In this document: positions 8,288-17,299 of the stretch, in pieces
How positions within the stretch are numbered: position 1 is the stretch's first letter
How the letters are laid out: each line of letters opens with the position of its first letter
Source: Devosia nanyangense
GTDB taxonomy: Bacteria; Pseudomonadota; Alphaproteobacteria; Rhizobiales; Devosiaceae
Length of the DNA: 64,000 nucleotides
Assembly (NCBI GenBank): GCA_016213505.1
Contig: JACRAF010000017.1
Location: 16,835 to 80,834, forward strand
Reading direction: 5' to 3'
Program-made: the position numbers and the translations under genes
Notes under the pieces: model-generated
What the model was told of the DNA's origin: nothing
Database searches by the model: none
The model's input: only the letters and a program-made list of their open reading frames with translations

Positions 8288-9304
8288 TCACTTCCCCATG
8301 AAGCTGAAGCCGCCGGTCATCGAGATCTTGATGATCGCGGGGGCGATGATGACGATGAACAGCACCGGCAGGAAGAACAGGATCAGCGGCACGGTGAGTT
8401 TCGGCGGCAGCGCCGCGGCCTTCTTTTCGGCCTCCATCATGCGTGTCTCGCGGCCCTCCTCGGCCATCACGCGGAGCGACGTCCCGACCGCCGTGCCGTA
8501 GCGATCGGCCTGGATGAGCGACGTCATCACCGATTTGACGCCGTCGAGGCCGGTGCGCTTGCCGAGGTTGTCGTAGGCGCGGGTGCGGTCCTCGAGGAAA
8601 TTCAGCTCGGCGGTGGTGAGGGTCAGCTCCTCGGCCAGCTCCGGGCTCTGCAGCCCGATCTCCCGCGCCACGCGCTTGAAGGCGTGTTCCACCGACATGC
8701 CCGCCTCGACGCAGAGCAGCATCAGGTCGAGCGCATCGGGCCAGGCGCGGCGGATCGATTTCTGCCGCTTGATGGTGCGGTTCTTCAGCATCAGCGTCGG
8801 CAGATAGGCGCCGATCAGGCCGATGAACACGGCATAGATCGCATTGAGATAGAGCGGCTTGTCGGCAAACACCGTGAAGCTCAGATAGGCGAAGGCCAGG
8901 ACGAACAGCCCGAACGGGGTGACGAAACGGAGGAACACATAGGTGTTGAGCGGCCCCTGCCCGCGATAGCCGGCGCGGGCCAGCGCATCGATGGTGTTCT
9001 CGTCGGCAAAGGCCTTTTGCAGCGAGAAGCGCTCGACGACGTTGCGGACATATTCGCGGCCGGCGACGCGGCGGATGGTGCCGCGCTGCTGGTCCTGCTG
9101 CGGCCCCTGCCCGCGCAGGCGCACCATCTCTTCGGCCCGCATCTTCTCGCGCTCGAGCGCGACGCGCTTGATGCGCTGCTTGACGGTGGTGCCGCCCCGG
9201 CCGAGGAACGCGAAGCCGAGGGTGAACACCACGGCCGCCGCCGAGATCGCCGCCAGTGCGGCGATCAGGAAGTCACGGGTTATCAGTTGTTCGATAGCGC
9301 CCAT
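8288..9304 (-). CDS. tadC: Tad pilus inner-membrane protein TadC
   Basis: A 338-residue GspF/PilC-family platform protein of the Tad pilus. It has an N-terminal membrane segment, two central ones (about residues 125-180), and a C-terminal one (LILFFLPVLFIVIIAPAII). The T2SSF cytoplasmic domain includes WPDALDLMLLCVEAGMS-like and AEELTLTTAELNFLEDR-like sequence. It is the partner of TadB in the inner-membrane platform that couples the CpaF ATPase to pilin extrusion. It is the last gene of the cpaB-tadC unit, seven bases after tadB. Confidence 0.92.
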   Translation of the reverse strand: MGAIEQLITRDFLIAALAAISAAAVVFTLGFAFLGRGGTTVKQRIKRVALEREKMRAEEMVRLRGQGPQQDQQRGTIRRVAGREYVRNVVERFSLQKAFADENTIDALARAGYRGQGPLNTYVFLRFVTPFGLFVLAFAYLSFTVFADKPLYLNAIYAVFIGLIGAYLPTLMLKNRTIKRQKSIRRAWPDALDLMLLCVEAGMSVEHAFKRVAREIGLQSPELAEELTLTTAELNFLEDRTRAYDNLGKRTGLDGVKSVMTSLIQADRYGTAVGTSLRVMAEEGRETRMMEAEKKAAALPPKLTVPLILFFLPVLFIVIIAPAIIKISMTGGFSFMGK

Positions 9305-9311
9305 GTCGGCC

Positions 9312-10289
9312 TCAGAAATCGAACTGGATCATACGGCTCATCACCCAGACGCCGAAACTCATCATGATGACGGCGATGCCGAGCCAGATCTGGCCGATGG
9401 TGGTGGTGAACAGCGGCACCATGTAGCTGGGCGTCGTCAGCGACACTAGGATGCCCACGATGAAGGGCAAGGAACCGATGATGCCGGCCGAAGCCTTGGC
9501 TTCCGACGACATCGCCTTGATCTTCTGCTTCATCTTCTTGCGGTTGCGCAGCACACGGCTGAGGTTGCCCAAAGCCTCCGACAGATTGCCGCCCGCCTGC
9601 TGCTGAACCGTGATGACGACGACGAAGAAGTTGACCTCCGCCAGCGGCATGCGGTCGAACATGATCTGTACGGCGTCGGTGGTGGACTTGCCCAGCGATT
9701 GCTGGTCGAGGACGCGCTGGAATTCCGTTTTGATCGGCTCCTTGGCTTCCTTGGCGACGAGCCGCATCGAATCGTTGAGCGGCAGTCCGGATTTGACGCC
9801 GCGCACGATCGCCTCGACGGCGTTGGGCAGTTCCTCGAGATAGGCGTTCTGGTGCTTCTTGCGCCGCCGCCCGAGATAGAGCTTCGGCAGCAGGTAGCCG
9901 CCGGCGATGCCGAACACCGGCAAGAACAGAAGCGGCACCTGCAGCACGAAGCAGATAACAACGATGATCAGGCCGACGATGATCTGGTTGCGGATGAAGT
10001 CGCGGGCCTTGATCTTCATGCCCGCCTGGTAGATTTGGTCCTGCAGCGGCACGCGCCGCCTGGCTTTGCCAAGCGCCTCGTTCTGCTGCTTCAGAGTCTC
10101 GGCGATCTGCTTGCGGCGGCTGTCGCGGGTGCGGACCACGTCGGCGTCGCGCCGGTTGGCCTGGATGTCGCCCTGCAGCGCCTTCATGCGTTTGTCGGCC
10201 CGGCTCGAGCCGACCAGGCCGGGCACCAGCGCGAAGCCGACGGCCCCGACACCCACCACCGCCAGCATAACGTAGACGAGGACATCCAT
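9312..10289 (-). CDS. tadB: Tad pilus inner-membrane protein TadB
   Basis: A 325-residue GspF-family protein that forms the Tad platform with TadC. It begins with a membrane helix (residues 3-24), has a central pair of helices (about 100-135), and ends with two more around PSYMVPLFTTTIGQIWLG. The conserved GLPLNDSMRLVAKEA-type and QQQAGGNLSEALGNLS-type segments identify the T2SSF domain. It is transcribed between cpaF and tadC with gaps of 8 and 7 bases, so it clearly belongs to one operon. Confidence 0.92.
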   Translation of the reverse strand: MDVLVYVMLAVVGVGAVGFALVPGLVGSSRADKRMKALQGDIQANRRDADVVRTRDSRRKQIAETLKQQNEALGKARRRVPLQDQIYQAGMKIKARDFIRNQIIVGLIIVVICFVLQVPLLFLPVFGIAGGYLLPKLYLGRRRKKHQNAYLEELPNAVEAIVRGVKSGLPLNDSMRLVAKEAKEPIKTEFQRVLDQQSLGKSTTDAVQIMFDRMPLAEVNFFVVVITVQQQAGGNLSEALGNLSRVLRNRKKMKQKIKAMSSEAKASAGIIGSLPFIVGILVSLTTPSYMVPLFTTTIGQIWLGIAVIMMSFGVWVMSRMIQFDF

Positions 10290-10297
10290 TCGAGAAC

Positions 10298-11800
10298 TCA
10301 GCTCTTGAGCAGCGTCTGCTGCTCGATGTTGGACCGTTCGAGGGCTTCGACGAGGTTGGCTTCCTCGTTGAAGTAGCGGGCACGCTCGGCGAACTGCGGC
10401 TTGGTGATGCCGGTCGAGTGATGGCGGCCGGTCAGGTTGCCGCTCTGGTCCTCGCCGAGGATGTCGTAGAGGAAGATGTCCTGCATGACGATGGTCTCGC
10501 CTTCCATGCCGAGCACTTCGGAGATGTGGGTGATGCGGCGCGAGCCGTCGCGCAGGCGCGCCGCCTGCACCACCACGTCGATCGAGGAGGTGATCATTTC
10601 GCGGATGGTGCGGCTGGGCAGCGAATAGCCACCCATGGTGATCATCGATTCGAGGCGGCTGAGTGCCTCGCGCGGGCTGTTGGCGTGGAGCGTGCCCATC
10701 GAGCCGTCGTGACCGGTGTTCATCGCCTGCAGCAGATCGAAGGCCTCGGGGCCGCGGACTTCGCCGACGATGATGCGCTCCGGCCGCATACGCAGGCAGT
10801 TCTTGACCAGATCGCGCATGGTGATCTCGCCTTCGCCCTCGAGATTGGGCGGGCGCGTCTCGAGGCGCACCACGTGCGGCTGCTGCAGTTGCAGTTCGGC
10901 CGAATCCTCGCAGGTGATGACGCGCTCATCGCGGTCGATGAAGGCGGTCAGGCAGTTGAGCAAAGTGGTCTTGCCCGAACCGGTACCGCCCGAGATCAGC
11001 ACGTTGGCGCGCACCCGGCCGAGAATGCGCAGCACTTCGGCGCCCTCGGACGAGATCGAGCCGTACTTGACCAGCTGCTGCAGCGTCAGCTTGTCCTTCT
11101 TGAACTTGCGGATGGTGAGCGCGGCGCCGTCGATGGCGAGCGGCGGGGCGATGACGTTGACGCGGCTGCCGTCGGGAAGGCGCGCATCGCAGATCGGCGA
11201 ACTCTCGTCGACGCGGCGACCGACCTGGCTGACGATGCGCTGGCAGACGTTCATCAGATGGCTGTCGTCGCGGAAGCGGACATTGGTGAGCTTCACCTTG
11301 CCGCCGACCTCGATGTAGCATTTCTGGCTGCCGTTCACCATGATGTCGGCGATGTCGTCGCGGGCCAGCAGCGGCTCGAGCGGGCCATAGCCCAGAACGT
11401 CGTTACAGATGTCCTCGAGCAGATCCTCCTGCTCGGAAATCGACATGACGATCGATTTGAGGGCGATGATCTCGGCGACGATGTCGCGGATTTCCTCGCG
11501 CGCCGCCTCCTGCTCCATGGTGGCGAGCTGGCTGAGATCGATCGAGTCGATCAGGGCGTTGAAGATCGCCGACTTGGTCTGGAAATATTCCTTGTCGCGG
11601 GCGATCGCGTCGGCCGAGCGGACGTCGACAATATCCTCGTTGCGCAGGCGGTTGACCGCCGCATCGACCACCGGCTTGGGCACTGCCTCGGTGCGCGCCG
11701 GCACCGTCAACGACCCGCTGGCGGGGGCGCTCGGCTGCGGGCGCGGCGCGACGCCCGCCCCTGGGGTGTTGCCGCCGAACGTCTGTCGTTTGCCGAACAT
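10298..11800 (-). CDS. cpaF: Tad pilus ATPase CpaF/TadA
   Basis: A 500-residue secretion ATPase of the VirB11/PulE superfamily that powers Flp pilus assembly at the inner membrane. The Walker A motif GGTGSGKTT lies near residue 273. It is followed by the ITCEDSAELQL acidic motif, by RMRPERIIVGEVRG (Walker B) and by a GSMGTLHANSP histidine box. The first 60 residues are proline- and alanine-rich, which is usual for CpaF. It starts one base after the cpaE stop codon, which favours coupled translation. Confidence 0.95.
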   Translation of the reverse strand: MFGKRQTFGGNTPGAGVAPRPQPSAPASGSLTVPARTEAVPKPVVDAAVNRLRNEDIVDVRSADAIARDKEYFQTKSAIFNALIDSIDLSQLATMEQEAAREEIRDIVAEIIALKSIVMSISEQEDLLEDICNDVLGYGPLEPLLARDDIADIMVNGSQKCYIEVGGKVKLTNVRFRDDSHLMNVCQRIVSQVGRRVDESSPICDARLPDGSRVNVIAPPLAIDGAALTIRKFKKDKLTLQQLVKYGSISSEGAEVLRILGRVRANVLISGGTGSGKTTLLNCLTAFIDRDERVITCEDSAELQLQQPHVVRLETRPPNLEGEGEITMRDLVKNCLRMRPERIIVGEVRGPEAFDLLQAMNTGHDGSMGTLHANSPREALSRLESMITMGGYSLPSRTIREMITSSIDVVVQAARLRDGSRRITHISEVLGMEGETIVMQDIFLYDILGEDQSGNLTGRHHSTGITKPQFAERARYFNEEANLVEALERSNIEQQTLLKS

Positions 11801-11801
11801 C

Positions 11802-13076
11802 TCAGGCCTTCTTGAGCTTCAGGAACGAGGGCATCTTGAAGGCCGAGCCTTTGCCTGCCGCCTCGGGCGCCGAGCGCCCGGTGACGTGCATGCCGATGGT
11901 GCGGAAGATATCGTTGATGCGGTTGTTGGGCGCCACTTCGGCCAGCATCTGGCCGTTGTTGGCGGCGGTGCCGAAGGTCACGGCGTCGAACGGGATCTGC
12001 CCCAGCAGCTTGCACTCGATCGAGGTGGCGAACTCCTGCGGGGAAATCTCGGGGCGCTTGGGCACGCCGATCTTGTTGACCACCAGCAGCGGCTCGGACT
12101 CGGTTGGGCGCAGGGCCTTGATGGTGTCGCTGAGATTTTTGGCATTGCGCAGGTTGGCGAGGTCCGGCTCGGCGACGATGACAACCTCGTCGATGGTCGC
12201 CAGCGTATGGCGCACCCAGGCCGTCCAGGCATGGGGAATATCGAGGATCACCACCGGCGTGGTCTTCTGCGCCAGCTCCATCACTTGCTCGAAATCGCGC
12301 TCGCCCTGGTCGAAGGTCTTGTCGAGCATGGCCGGCGCGGTCAGGAGGTTTATGTGGTTGGCGGCTTTGCTCATCAACCGGTCGAGCATGGTCGGATCGA
12401 CCTTGCCGGTGGCGGCGAGGACGTCGGCCATGCCGTGCGGCGGGTCCTGGTTGAAGTTGAGCCCGGCGGTGCCGAACGGCAGGTCCATGTCGAGGATCAG
12501 CACGTCCTGCTTGAGGTGCTGGCTGATGGCCCAGGCGACATTGTGCGCGATGGTCGAGGCGCCCGCCCCGCCCTTGGCGGTAACGAAGCCGATGGTGCGG
12601 CCGATCGGGGCCGCGCCCTCGGCGGCGAACAGGTCCGAGATGGCGGAAACGATGGTGTGCGCGTCGGTGGGCAGCACCAGATATTCGGAGACGCCCGAGC
12701 GGATCAGTTCGCGATAGAGCAGCACGTCGTTGACGTGGCCGAGCACGATCAGCCGGGTCGAAGCGTCGCAGACTTCGGCCAGCCGGTCGAGGGCGTGCGG
12801 GATCTCCTCGGTGGGCAGCGAGGTCTCGACGATGATGAGGTTGGGCGTCGGGTTGGATTTATAGCTCTCGACCGCGCCTTCGAGGCCACCATTGTGGGTG
12901 GTGAGCGCGACTTTGGACATGCGCCGGTCGTGCGCCGCCGCTTCCACCAGTTCGGCGGTCTGCGAATGCTCGCAGAATGCCTGAATGGTGATGCGCGGCA
13001 ACAGCCGCGCGCCGGTGGCGACTTCGGTGGCCGGTTCTTCGGCCGGCTTGGCATCCTTGCCCGTCAGGAAACTCAT
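11802..13076 (-). CDS. cpaE: Tad pilus localisation protein CpaE/TadZ
   Basis: A 424-residue protein with an N-terminal receiver-like domain (about 30-150) and a C-terminal ParA/MinD-type ATPase domain. The deviant Walker A motif reads KGGAGAST, with alanine where a classic P-loop has lysine. The signature lysine before GG is kept, as is normal for TadZ/CpaE. The protein is thought to place the pilus machine at a cell pole. It lies one base before cpaF in the operon. Confidence 0.93.
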   Translation of the reverse strand: MSFLTGKDAKPAEEPATEVATGARLLPRITIQAFCEHSQTAELVEAAAHDRRMSKVALTTHNGGLEGAVESYKSNPTPNLIIVETSLPTEEIPHALDRLAEVCDASTRLIVLGHVNDVLLYRELIRSGVSEYLVLPTDAHTIVSAISDLFAAEGAAPIGRTIGFVTAKGGAGASTIAHNVAWAISQHLKQDVLILDMDLPFGTAGLNFNQDPPHGMADVLAATGKVDPTMLDRLMSKAANHINLLTAPAMLDKTFDQGERDFEQVMELAQKTTPVVILDIPHAWTAWVRHTLATIDEVVIVAEPDLANLRNAKNLSDTIKALRPTESEPLLVVNKIGVPKRPEISPQEFATSIECKLLGQIPFDAVTFGTAANNGQMLAEVAPNNRINDIFRTIGMHVTGRSAPEAAGKGSAFKMPSFLKLKKA

Positions 13077-13113
13077 GCTCTAACACTCCATGGCAACGGT
13101 TACCGTTGGGTCA

Positions 13114-14553
13114 TCAGTCGAGGACAAATCCAACCGAACCGCTGTAGCTGCCCCGCATCCCGTCGCTGCCGACGCCGTACATCTGTTCCATGTGACCCAG
13201 AAAGATCGCTTCGGCGTCGCCCGCGACGAGGAAATTGTCGGTGGGCTTTTCCGGCTCGGGGCCAGAATTGGCCAGATACGGGGTGACGAGGATCACCAGC
13301 TCGGTCTGGCTGTGGAGGAAATCGCGCGACCGGAACAACGCGCCGAGGATCGGGATGTTGCCGAGCCCGGGCAGCGCGTTGACCTGCTGGCGGATCGAAT
13401 CCTGCAGCATGCCGGCGATGGCGAGGGTCTGGCCGGCCGGCATTTCGACCGTGGTGATGGCCTGCCGGTTCTTGGTGGCGGGGATGGTGATGGTGCCGGC
13501 CGAGATCGCGCCTTCGGTGGTCAGCTCCGACACCGAGGTGTCGAGTGCCAACGAGATGATGCCGTTCGACTTGACGGTCGGGGTGAACTTCAGCTTCACG
13601 CCGAATTCCTTGAAGGTGTAGCTCACCTGGCCGTCCGCCGACACGTCGGTGGGCACCGGGAATTCGCCGCCGGCCAGGAACGAGGCTTCCTTGCCCGAGA
13701 TTGCCGTGAGGGTCGGCTCGGCGAGGGTGCGCAGGGCGCCGCGGCGCTCGAGAGCCTTGAGGCTGGCCTCGAGGCTGAAGAGGCCTGCATCGATGCCGAC
13801 GCTCACGCCGTTGGAGTTGGTGACGCCCGAGGCGCCGCCCAGCGCCGGCGAATTCTTAAGGCCGAGGGTCACGGCCCCGACGGTGATCGAACCGTCGAGA
13901 TTGATGCCGAGCTGCTTGACGGTATCGCGGCCGACTTCGGCGACGGTGACCTTCAGCTTCACCTGCTGGTTGCCGACGACCTGGATGATATTGGCGACGT
14001 TCTTTTCGTCGCCGGCGAACTGCACCGCCATGGCGACGGCCTGGTCAGCGTCGTTCTGCGACAGCGTCGTGCCCGAGAGCACCACGCGATTGGTCTGGCC
14101 GTCGAGGATCACCGACTCGACCTTCACCCGCGAGCCGGGCAGCGTGCGGGCGATCGCCGCCTCGAGGGCGTTGCCGACGTCCGAGCGCGGCTGGAACACC
14201 TTGATGTCGAGCACGGCGATGTTGTTGCCGGCGCCATCGAGGAAGAACACATTGGTGTCGCCGCCGGTGACGCCCTGGACGATGGCGCGGGTCTTGGACC
14301 GCATGATGACGGTGGCGATCGCCGGAGCGCTGGCGATGACCTCGCCGACATTGGTCGGCAGGTCGACGATGATCGATTTGTTGACCTCGAGCGCGATGGT
14401 CTGGGTCGATCCCATAGCGCGGTTGGCGACCTTCAGATAGCTCGGCTCGGATGCCGCTGCCGCCGGTGCGAGGCAGAGCGCGGCGATGACCGCCAGGGCC
14501 AGCCGCCATCTCGACGGGGCGTCCGCGCGGATCGGAAGAAGAGCAGACATCAT
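13114..14553 (-). CDS. cpaC: Tad pilus secretin CpaC/RcpA
   Basis: The outer-membrane secretin of the Tad pilus, about 479 residues. It has a signal peptide (cut near AAAASEP), an N-terminal domain with VNKSIIVDLPTNVGEV-type sequence, a BON-like middle and a C-terminal secretin domain with PVPTDVSADGQVSYTFKEFG-type and ELVILVTPYLA sequence. The ATG at 14553 is preferred because GAGGACA sits just ahead of it. An ATG at 14574 overlapping the cpaB stop codon (TGATG) is the alternative and adds seven residues. Confidence 0.92.
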   Translation of the reverse strand: MMSALLPIRADAPSRWRLALAVIAALCLAPAAAASEPSYLKVANRAMGSTQTIALEVNKSIIVDLPTNVGEVIASAPAIATVIMRSKTRAIVQGVTGGDTNVFFLDGAGNNIAVLDIKVFQPRSDVGNALEAAIARTLPGSRVKVESVILDGQTNRVVLSGTTLSQNDADQAVAMAVQFAGDEKNVANIIQVVGNQQVKLKVTVAEVGRDTVKQLGINLDGSITVGAVTLGLKNSPALGGASGVTNSNGVSVGIDAGLFSLEASLKALERRGALRTLAEPTLTAISGKEASFLAGGEFPVPTDVSADGQVSYTFKEFGVKLKFTPTVKSNGIISLALDTSVSELTTEGAISAGTITIPATKNRQAITTVEMPAGQTLAIAGMLQDSIRQQVNALPGLGNIPILGALFRSRDFLHSQTELVILVTPYLANSGPEPEKPTDNFLVAGDAEAIFLGHMEQMYGVGSDGMRGSYSGSVGFVLD

Positions 14554-14573
14554 GTTGTCCTCGCGCGCTTTCA

Positions 14574-15476
14574 TCAGCTGAGCGGTGCCACGGGCGAAAC
14601 GCCGGTCGTCACGGTGACCGGAGGCTGGGCCAGTCCATTGAGGTCGGTCGAGCTCGGCGCGCCTGCATTGGAAGTCGTGCCGGCCATCACGTTGGCTTCG
14701 AGGCCGTAGCGGATGAGCCGGATCGGCGCGTTGCGCTGGGTATCGGACGTCCCCGGCTCCTCCGCGAAATCGACGATCGAACGCAGCGATAGCGACAGCT
14801 TGCCCATCTGGCCGGCGTTGGCCACGGTCTCGGCCTGGCCCGGATCGAGCTCGAGCGTGGCGATGGCGGCATCGGCGAACACCTCGGCCCGCGGGTTGTT
14901 GGGATCGTCGGGCGCGCCAGTGGCGCCGAGCTCACCCAGGCGGGTGTTGATGGCGAGCACCCGGACGTTGGAGAGGATAGTTTCCGAGATGTCGCCGTTC
15001 TCCGTGTTGCGGGCGAGGATCACATCGACATGGTCGTTGGGAACGATGAAGCCGCCCGACGCGGACTCGGCGGTGACGGCGATCGAGACGCCGCGCATGC
15101 CCTTGGCGAGCACGGCGCTGAGATAGCCCTGGTCGGAACGGACGAGCTTTTCCTGGCGGATCGGCTCACCAGTGAATATCTCGAAGCGGGCGACGGAGCC
15201 CTTCATGTCGGTGATCGCCTCGGGCGTCGCCGCGGCGGTGATGTATTCGGGGCGCAGGGCGCCTTCCGGCCAGTCCTGCCATTGCAGGTTCACATCGGAC
15301 AGCCGCTCGCCGACGCCGATGGGCGTCTTGGCCACAAGGATCTGCGCGCGTGCTTCCTGGATCACCTGGGTAGGTGGTGCATTGTCCGGCTGACCGCCGC
15401 CGCGGGTGGCGAGGTAGGCTGCCAATCCGCCCGCGAGCAACGCCACCAGCAGGAGCAGGATTCGCGAGACTCTCAT
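14574..15476 (-). CDS. cpaB: Tad pilus assembly protein CpaB/RcpC
   Basis: A 300-residue periplasmic protein with one N-terminal membrane anchor (ILLLLVALLAGGLAAYL) and a SAF domain around residues 48-115, where KTPIGVGERLSDVNLQW is typical. CpaB is believed to support the secretin or to bind peptidoglycan. It is the first gene of the cpaBCEF-tadBC unit on the minus strand. The 135-base region ahead of it carries two GGTTAACCGA boxes. Confidence 0.92.
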   Translation of the reverse strand: MRVSRILLLLVALLAGGLAAYLATRGGGQPDNAPPTQVIQEARAQILVAKTPIGVGERLSDVNLQWQDWPEGALRPEYITAAATPEAITDMKGSVARFEIFTGEPIRQEKLVRSDQGYLSAVLAKGMRGVSIAVTAESASGGFIVPNDHVDVILARNTENGDISETILSNVRVLAINTRLGELGATGAPDDPNNPRAEVFADAAIATLELDPGQAETVANAGQMGKLSLSLRSIVDFAEEPGTSDTQRNAPIRLIRYGLEANVMAGTTSNAGAPSSTDLNGLAQPPVTVTTGVSPVAPLS

Positions 15477-15549
15477 CGCCAGACTCCACTCAACTCAAAC
15501 CAATACCCAGAACTGTCGGCGGATAATGGGCGTCAAAGGGTCAAAACTT

Positions 15550-15583
15550 GGTTAACCGATGCTTTGCATTTACGGTTAACCGA
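15550..15583. promoter_or_regulatory. Two GGTTAACCGA boxes before cpaB
   Basis: GGTTAACCGA occurs at 15550-15559 and again at 15574-15583, 24 bases apart, in the 135-base gap between cpaA and cpaB. Each holds TTAACC, the core of the CtrA half site. The spacing is not the classic TTAA-N7-TTAA, so CtrA is only a candidate. Confidence 0.45.
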
Positions 15584-15611
15584 ACCTTGTTCCAGTCGCA
15601 GGCTGTAAAAT

Positions 15612-16115
15612 TCAGCCGATGAAGTGCTGGAAGATCGCCGTCTCCGGGTAGACCAGCAGCGCCGCGATCGCCAGCGTGATGCCGTACGGCACCCCGGACT
15701 TGTTGTCGTGCAGCCGGTCGATCCATTTGTGCCGCGCCAGCCATGGCGCCAACGGGTAGCGCCGGATGGCGAGGATCAACAGCGTCAGTCCGCCGCCGAG
15801 CAGCGCCGCGTAGATGACATAGGGCAGCAGCAGCCCGAACCCGACCCACAGCGTCGTCGCCGAGACGAGCTTGGCGTCGCCGCCGCCGATCCAGCCGAAG
15901 GCGAAGAAGGCAAAGGCGATGGCCAGCACGATCGCCGCCGCGGCAACGCTCGTGCCGATCTCGTTCCAGCTGAGCTGGGCGACGAGCGCCAGCGCGAAGT
16001 AGGCCGCGGCGATGAGCAGGACCAGCCAGTTGGCGATGCGCATGGTCAGCAGATCCGACGACGCCGCATACGCCATCAGCACCGGAAACACGAACAGCGC
16101 GAGAGTGAAGAGCAT
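15612..16115 (-). CDS. cpaA: Tad prepilin peptidase CpaA/TadV
   Basis: A 167-residue aspartic prepilin peptidase (family A24) with five or six membrane helices. The two catalytic aspartates are seen as D21 (YAASSDLLTMRI) and D80 in the GGGDAK motif. It should cut and process the Flp pilin and the TadE-like pseudopilins in the inner membrane. It lies between flp and cpaB on the same strand. A GGTTAACA box sits 68 bases upstream of its start. Confidence 0.93.
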   Translation of the reverse strand: MLFTLALFVFPVLMAYAASSDLLTMRIANWLVLLIAAAYFALALVAQLSWNEIGTSVAAAAIVLAIAFAFFAFGWIGGGDAKLVSATTLWVGFGLLLPYVIYAALLGGGLTLLILAIRRYPLAPWLARHKWIDRLHDNKSGVPYGITLAIAALLVYPETAIFQHFIG

Positions 16116-16192
16116 GGTGGACCCGGCCGCGGCGCCGAAGCGAGAGTCGCGCCAGGGCCGGCCGGGAGTGTCGGCGCGCCATGGTTAACAAA

Positions 16193-16226
16193 GCGCAAAA
16201 GCAGAAGGGGGCGCGAAGCCCCCTTC
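16193..16226 (-). terminator. Intrinsic terminator of flp
   Basis: GAAGGGGGC and GCCCCCTTC form a perfect 9-bp stem with a five-base loop (16204-16226). On the minus strand it is followed by TGCTTTTG. It lies 38 bases past the flp stop codon and would end most flp transcripts before cpaA. Confidence 0.75.
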
Positions 16227-16264
16227 GATATGCCAGCCGATGGGACCCAGGAGGTCCCGCCGGA

Positions 16265-16438
16265 TCAGCCGGTAGCGCCGTTCAGCTTGGTGCTGATGCG
16301 GCCGAAGAGTGCCGACAGGCTCCCGCCGAGGGTGGTGGCTGCGGCGATGATACCGACGGCAATGAGCGCGGCAATCAAGCCATACTCAATCGCAGTCGCG
16401 CCGGATTCGTCGTTTGCGAAACGAGCGACAATGTTCAT
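16265..16438 (-). CDS. flp: Flp-type pilin
   Basis: A 57-residue major pilin of the Tad/Flp family. A short basic leader ends at ESG, then comes the Flp motif ATAIEYGLIAALIAVGII that forms the helix core of the fibre. Cleavage by CpaA is expected after the glycine at residue 13. The ATG at 16438 is chosen for the AAGGAG ribosome site eight bases ahead. It has its own terminator and a promoter region with GGTTAAC, fitting a highly expressed single-gene transcript. Confidence 0.94.
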   Translation of the reverse strand: MNIVARFANDESGATAIEYGLIAALIAVGIIAAATTLGGSLSALFGRISTKLNGATG

Positions 16439-16752
16439 TCCAGGCTCCTTGCACACGTCATATTCGTTGACAGCATCATCCGACGCGTCAGGCATCGAAC
16501 TTGTGCTTACGCTAGGTTAACTGGGTTGAGATTGAGTTAATCGCAAGCTCCGGACGGCCCCGTACGAAGCCTGAGTTTCGGCATGGATAGCAGCGACTTG
16601 CCCGGTTTGTTACAATTGGAATCATGTTCGACGCCGGGCCGGACGAACCCCCGGCGCGGCGGCCCGGTGCCTGTCTTGGCTGGGGGTTTGTCAATTTATT
16701 CACCATTCACGCCGAAACTGCTTGGTGAGCGTATCAAGTACCGGGTTCCACC
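16439..16752. other. Intergenic region between flp and the CpaC-N-like gene
   Basis: This 314-base divergent spacer has no convincing gene. It holds the flp promoter side with GGTTAAC at 16515-16521 and GAGTTAATC near 16535. A GC-rich self-complementary stretch lies near 16630-16675. A 16-base sequence at 16698-16713 (ATTCACCATTCACGCC) is shared with the tadD-tadC terminator. Confidence 0.6.
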
Positions 16753-17208
16753 ATGCCGCTTCTACGTCCTCTCGTCGCCATCGCCGCCGCCGGCCTGATG
16801 CTGGCGCCGCTTGCCGTCGCGGCTGAAACCGGCGAGCCGATCAGCGTCAAGGTCAACATGGCGCGCATCCTCAGGATCAGCGCCCCGGCGGCCACCGTCA
16901 TCATCGGCAATCCCGGCGTCGCCGACGTCACCATCCAGGATCCGCAGACCCTGGTGCTGACCGGCAAGAGCTATGGCCAGACCAACCTCATCGTTCTGGA
17001 CAACATGGGCAACCCGGTCGCCGACACGATGATCACCGTGGTGCAGGCGCAGACCGATCTGGTGACGGTGTATCTGGGCACGGCGCGGACGACGCTCTCC
17101 TGCGCGCCGATCTGCCAGCCGACGATCATGCTCGGCGACGACGTGCCCTTCAGCACGGGCGCCTACGCCTCCTCCAGCCTGGTCGAGACCGCCGCCCGCC
17201 CGAAATAG
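16753..17208 (+). CDS. Secreted CpaC N-terminal-like pilus protein
   Basis: A 151-residue protein with a signal peptide (cut near VAAETGE) and a single domain like the N-terminal part of the CpaC secretin: VNMARILRISAPAATVIIGNP and QTLVLTGKSYGQTNLIVLD-type sequence. There is no secretin ring domain. Two cysteines (CAPIC) lie near the C-terminus. Stand-alone proteins of this type are common in rhizobial tad loci, and a periplasmic role at the secretin is inferred. It is divergent from flp. Confidence 0.8.
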   Translation: MPLLRPLVAIAAAGLMLAPLAVAAETGEPISVKVNMARILRISAPAATVIIGNPGVADVTIQDPQTLVLTGKSYGQTNLIVLDNMGNPVADTMITVVQAQTDLVTVYLGTARTTLSCAPICQPTIMLGDDVPFSTGAYASSSLVETAARPK

Positions 17209-17227
17209 GCGCCCGCGGTAAGCTCTC

Positions 17228-17283
17228 GTTAACCTCCGGACAATCGCGGCCAAATGCGCGGGCTCGCCCTAACCTCTGGTTAG
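17228..17283. promoter_or_regulatory. TTAACC-type boxes before the tadE-like genes
   Basis: GTTAACC at 17228-17234 and the palindrome CTAACC-TCT-GGTTAG at 17269-17283 lie between the CpaC-N-like gene and the first TadE-like gene. They extend the TTAACC series seen at the other tad promoters. Confidence 0.4.
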
Positions 17284-17299
17284 CGAAGGCTGAATTAGC

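Noticed and set aside
11802..13076. Missing P-loop lysine in CpaE as a broken ATPase
   Set aside because: KGGAGAST is the usual form in the CpaE/TadZ family.
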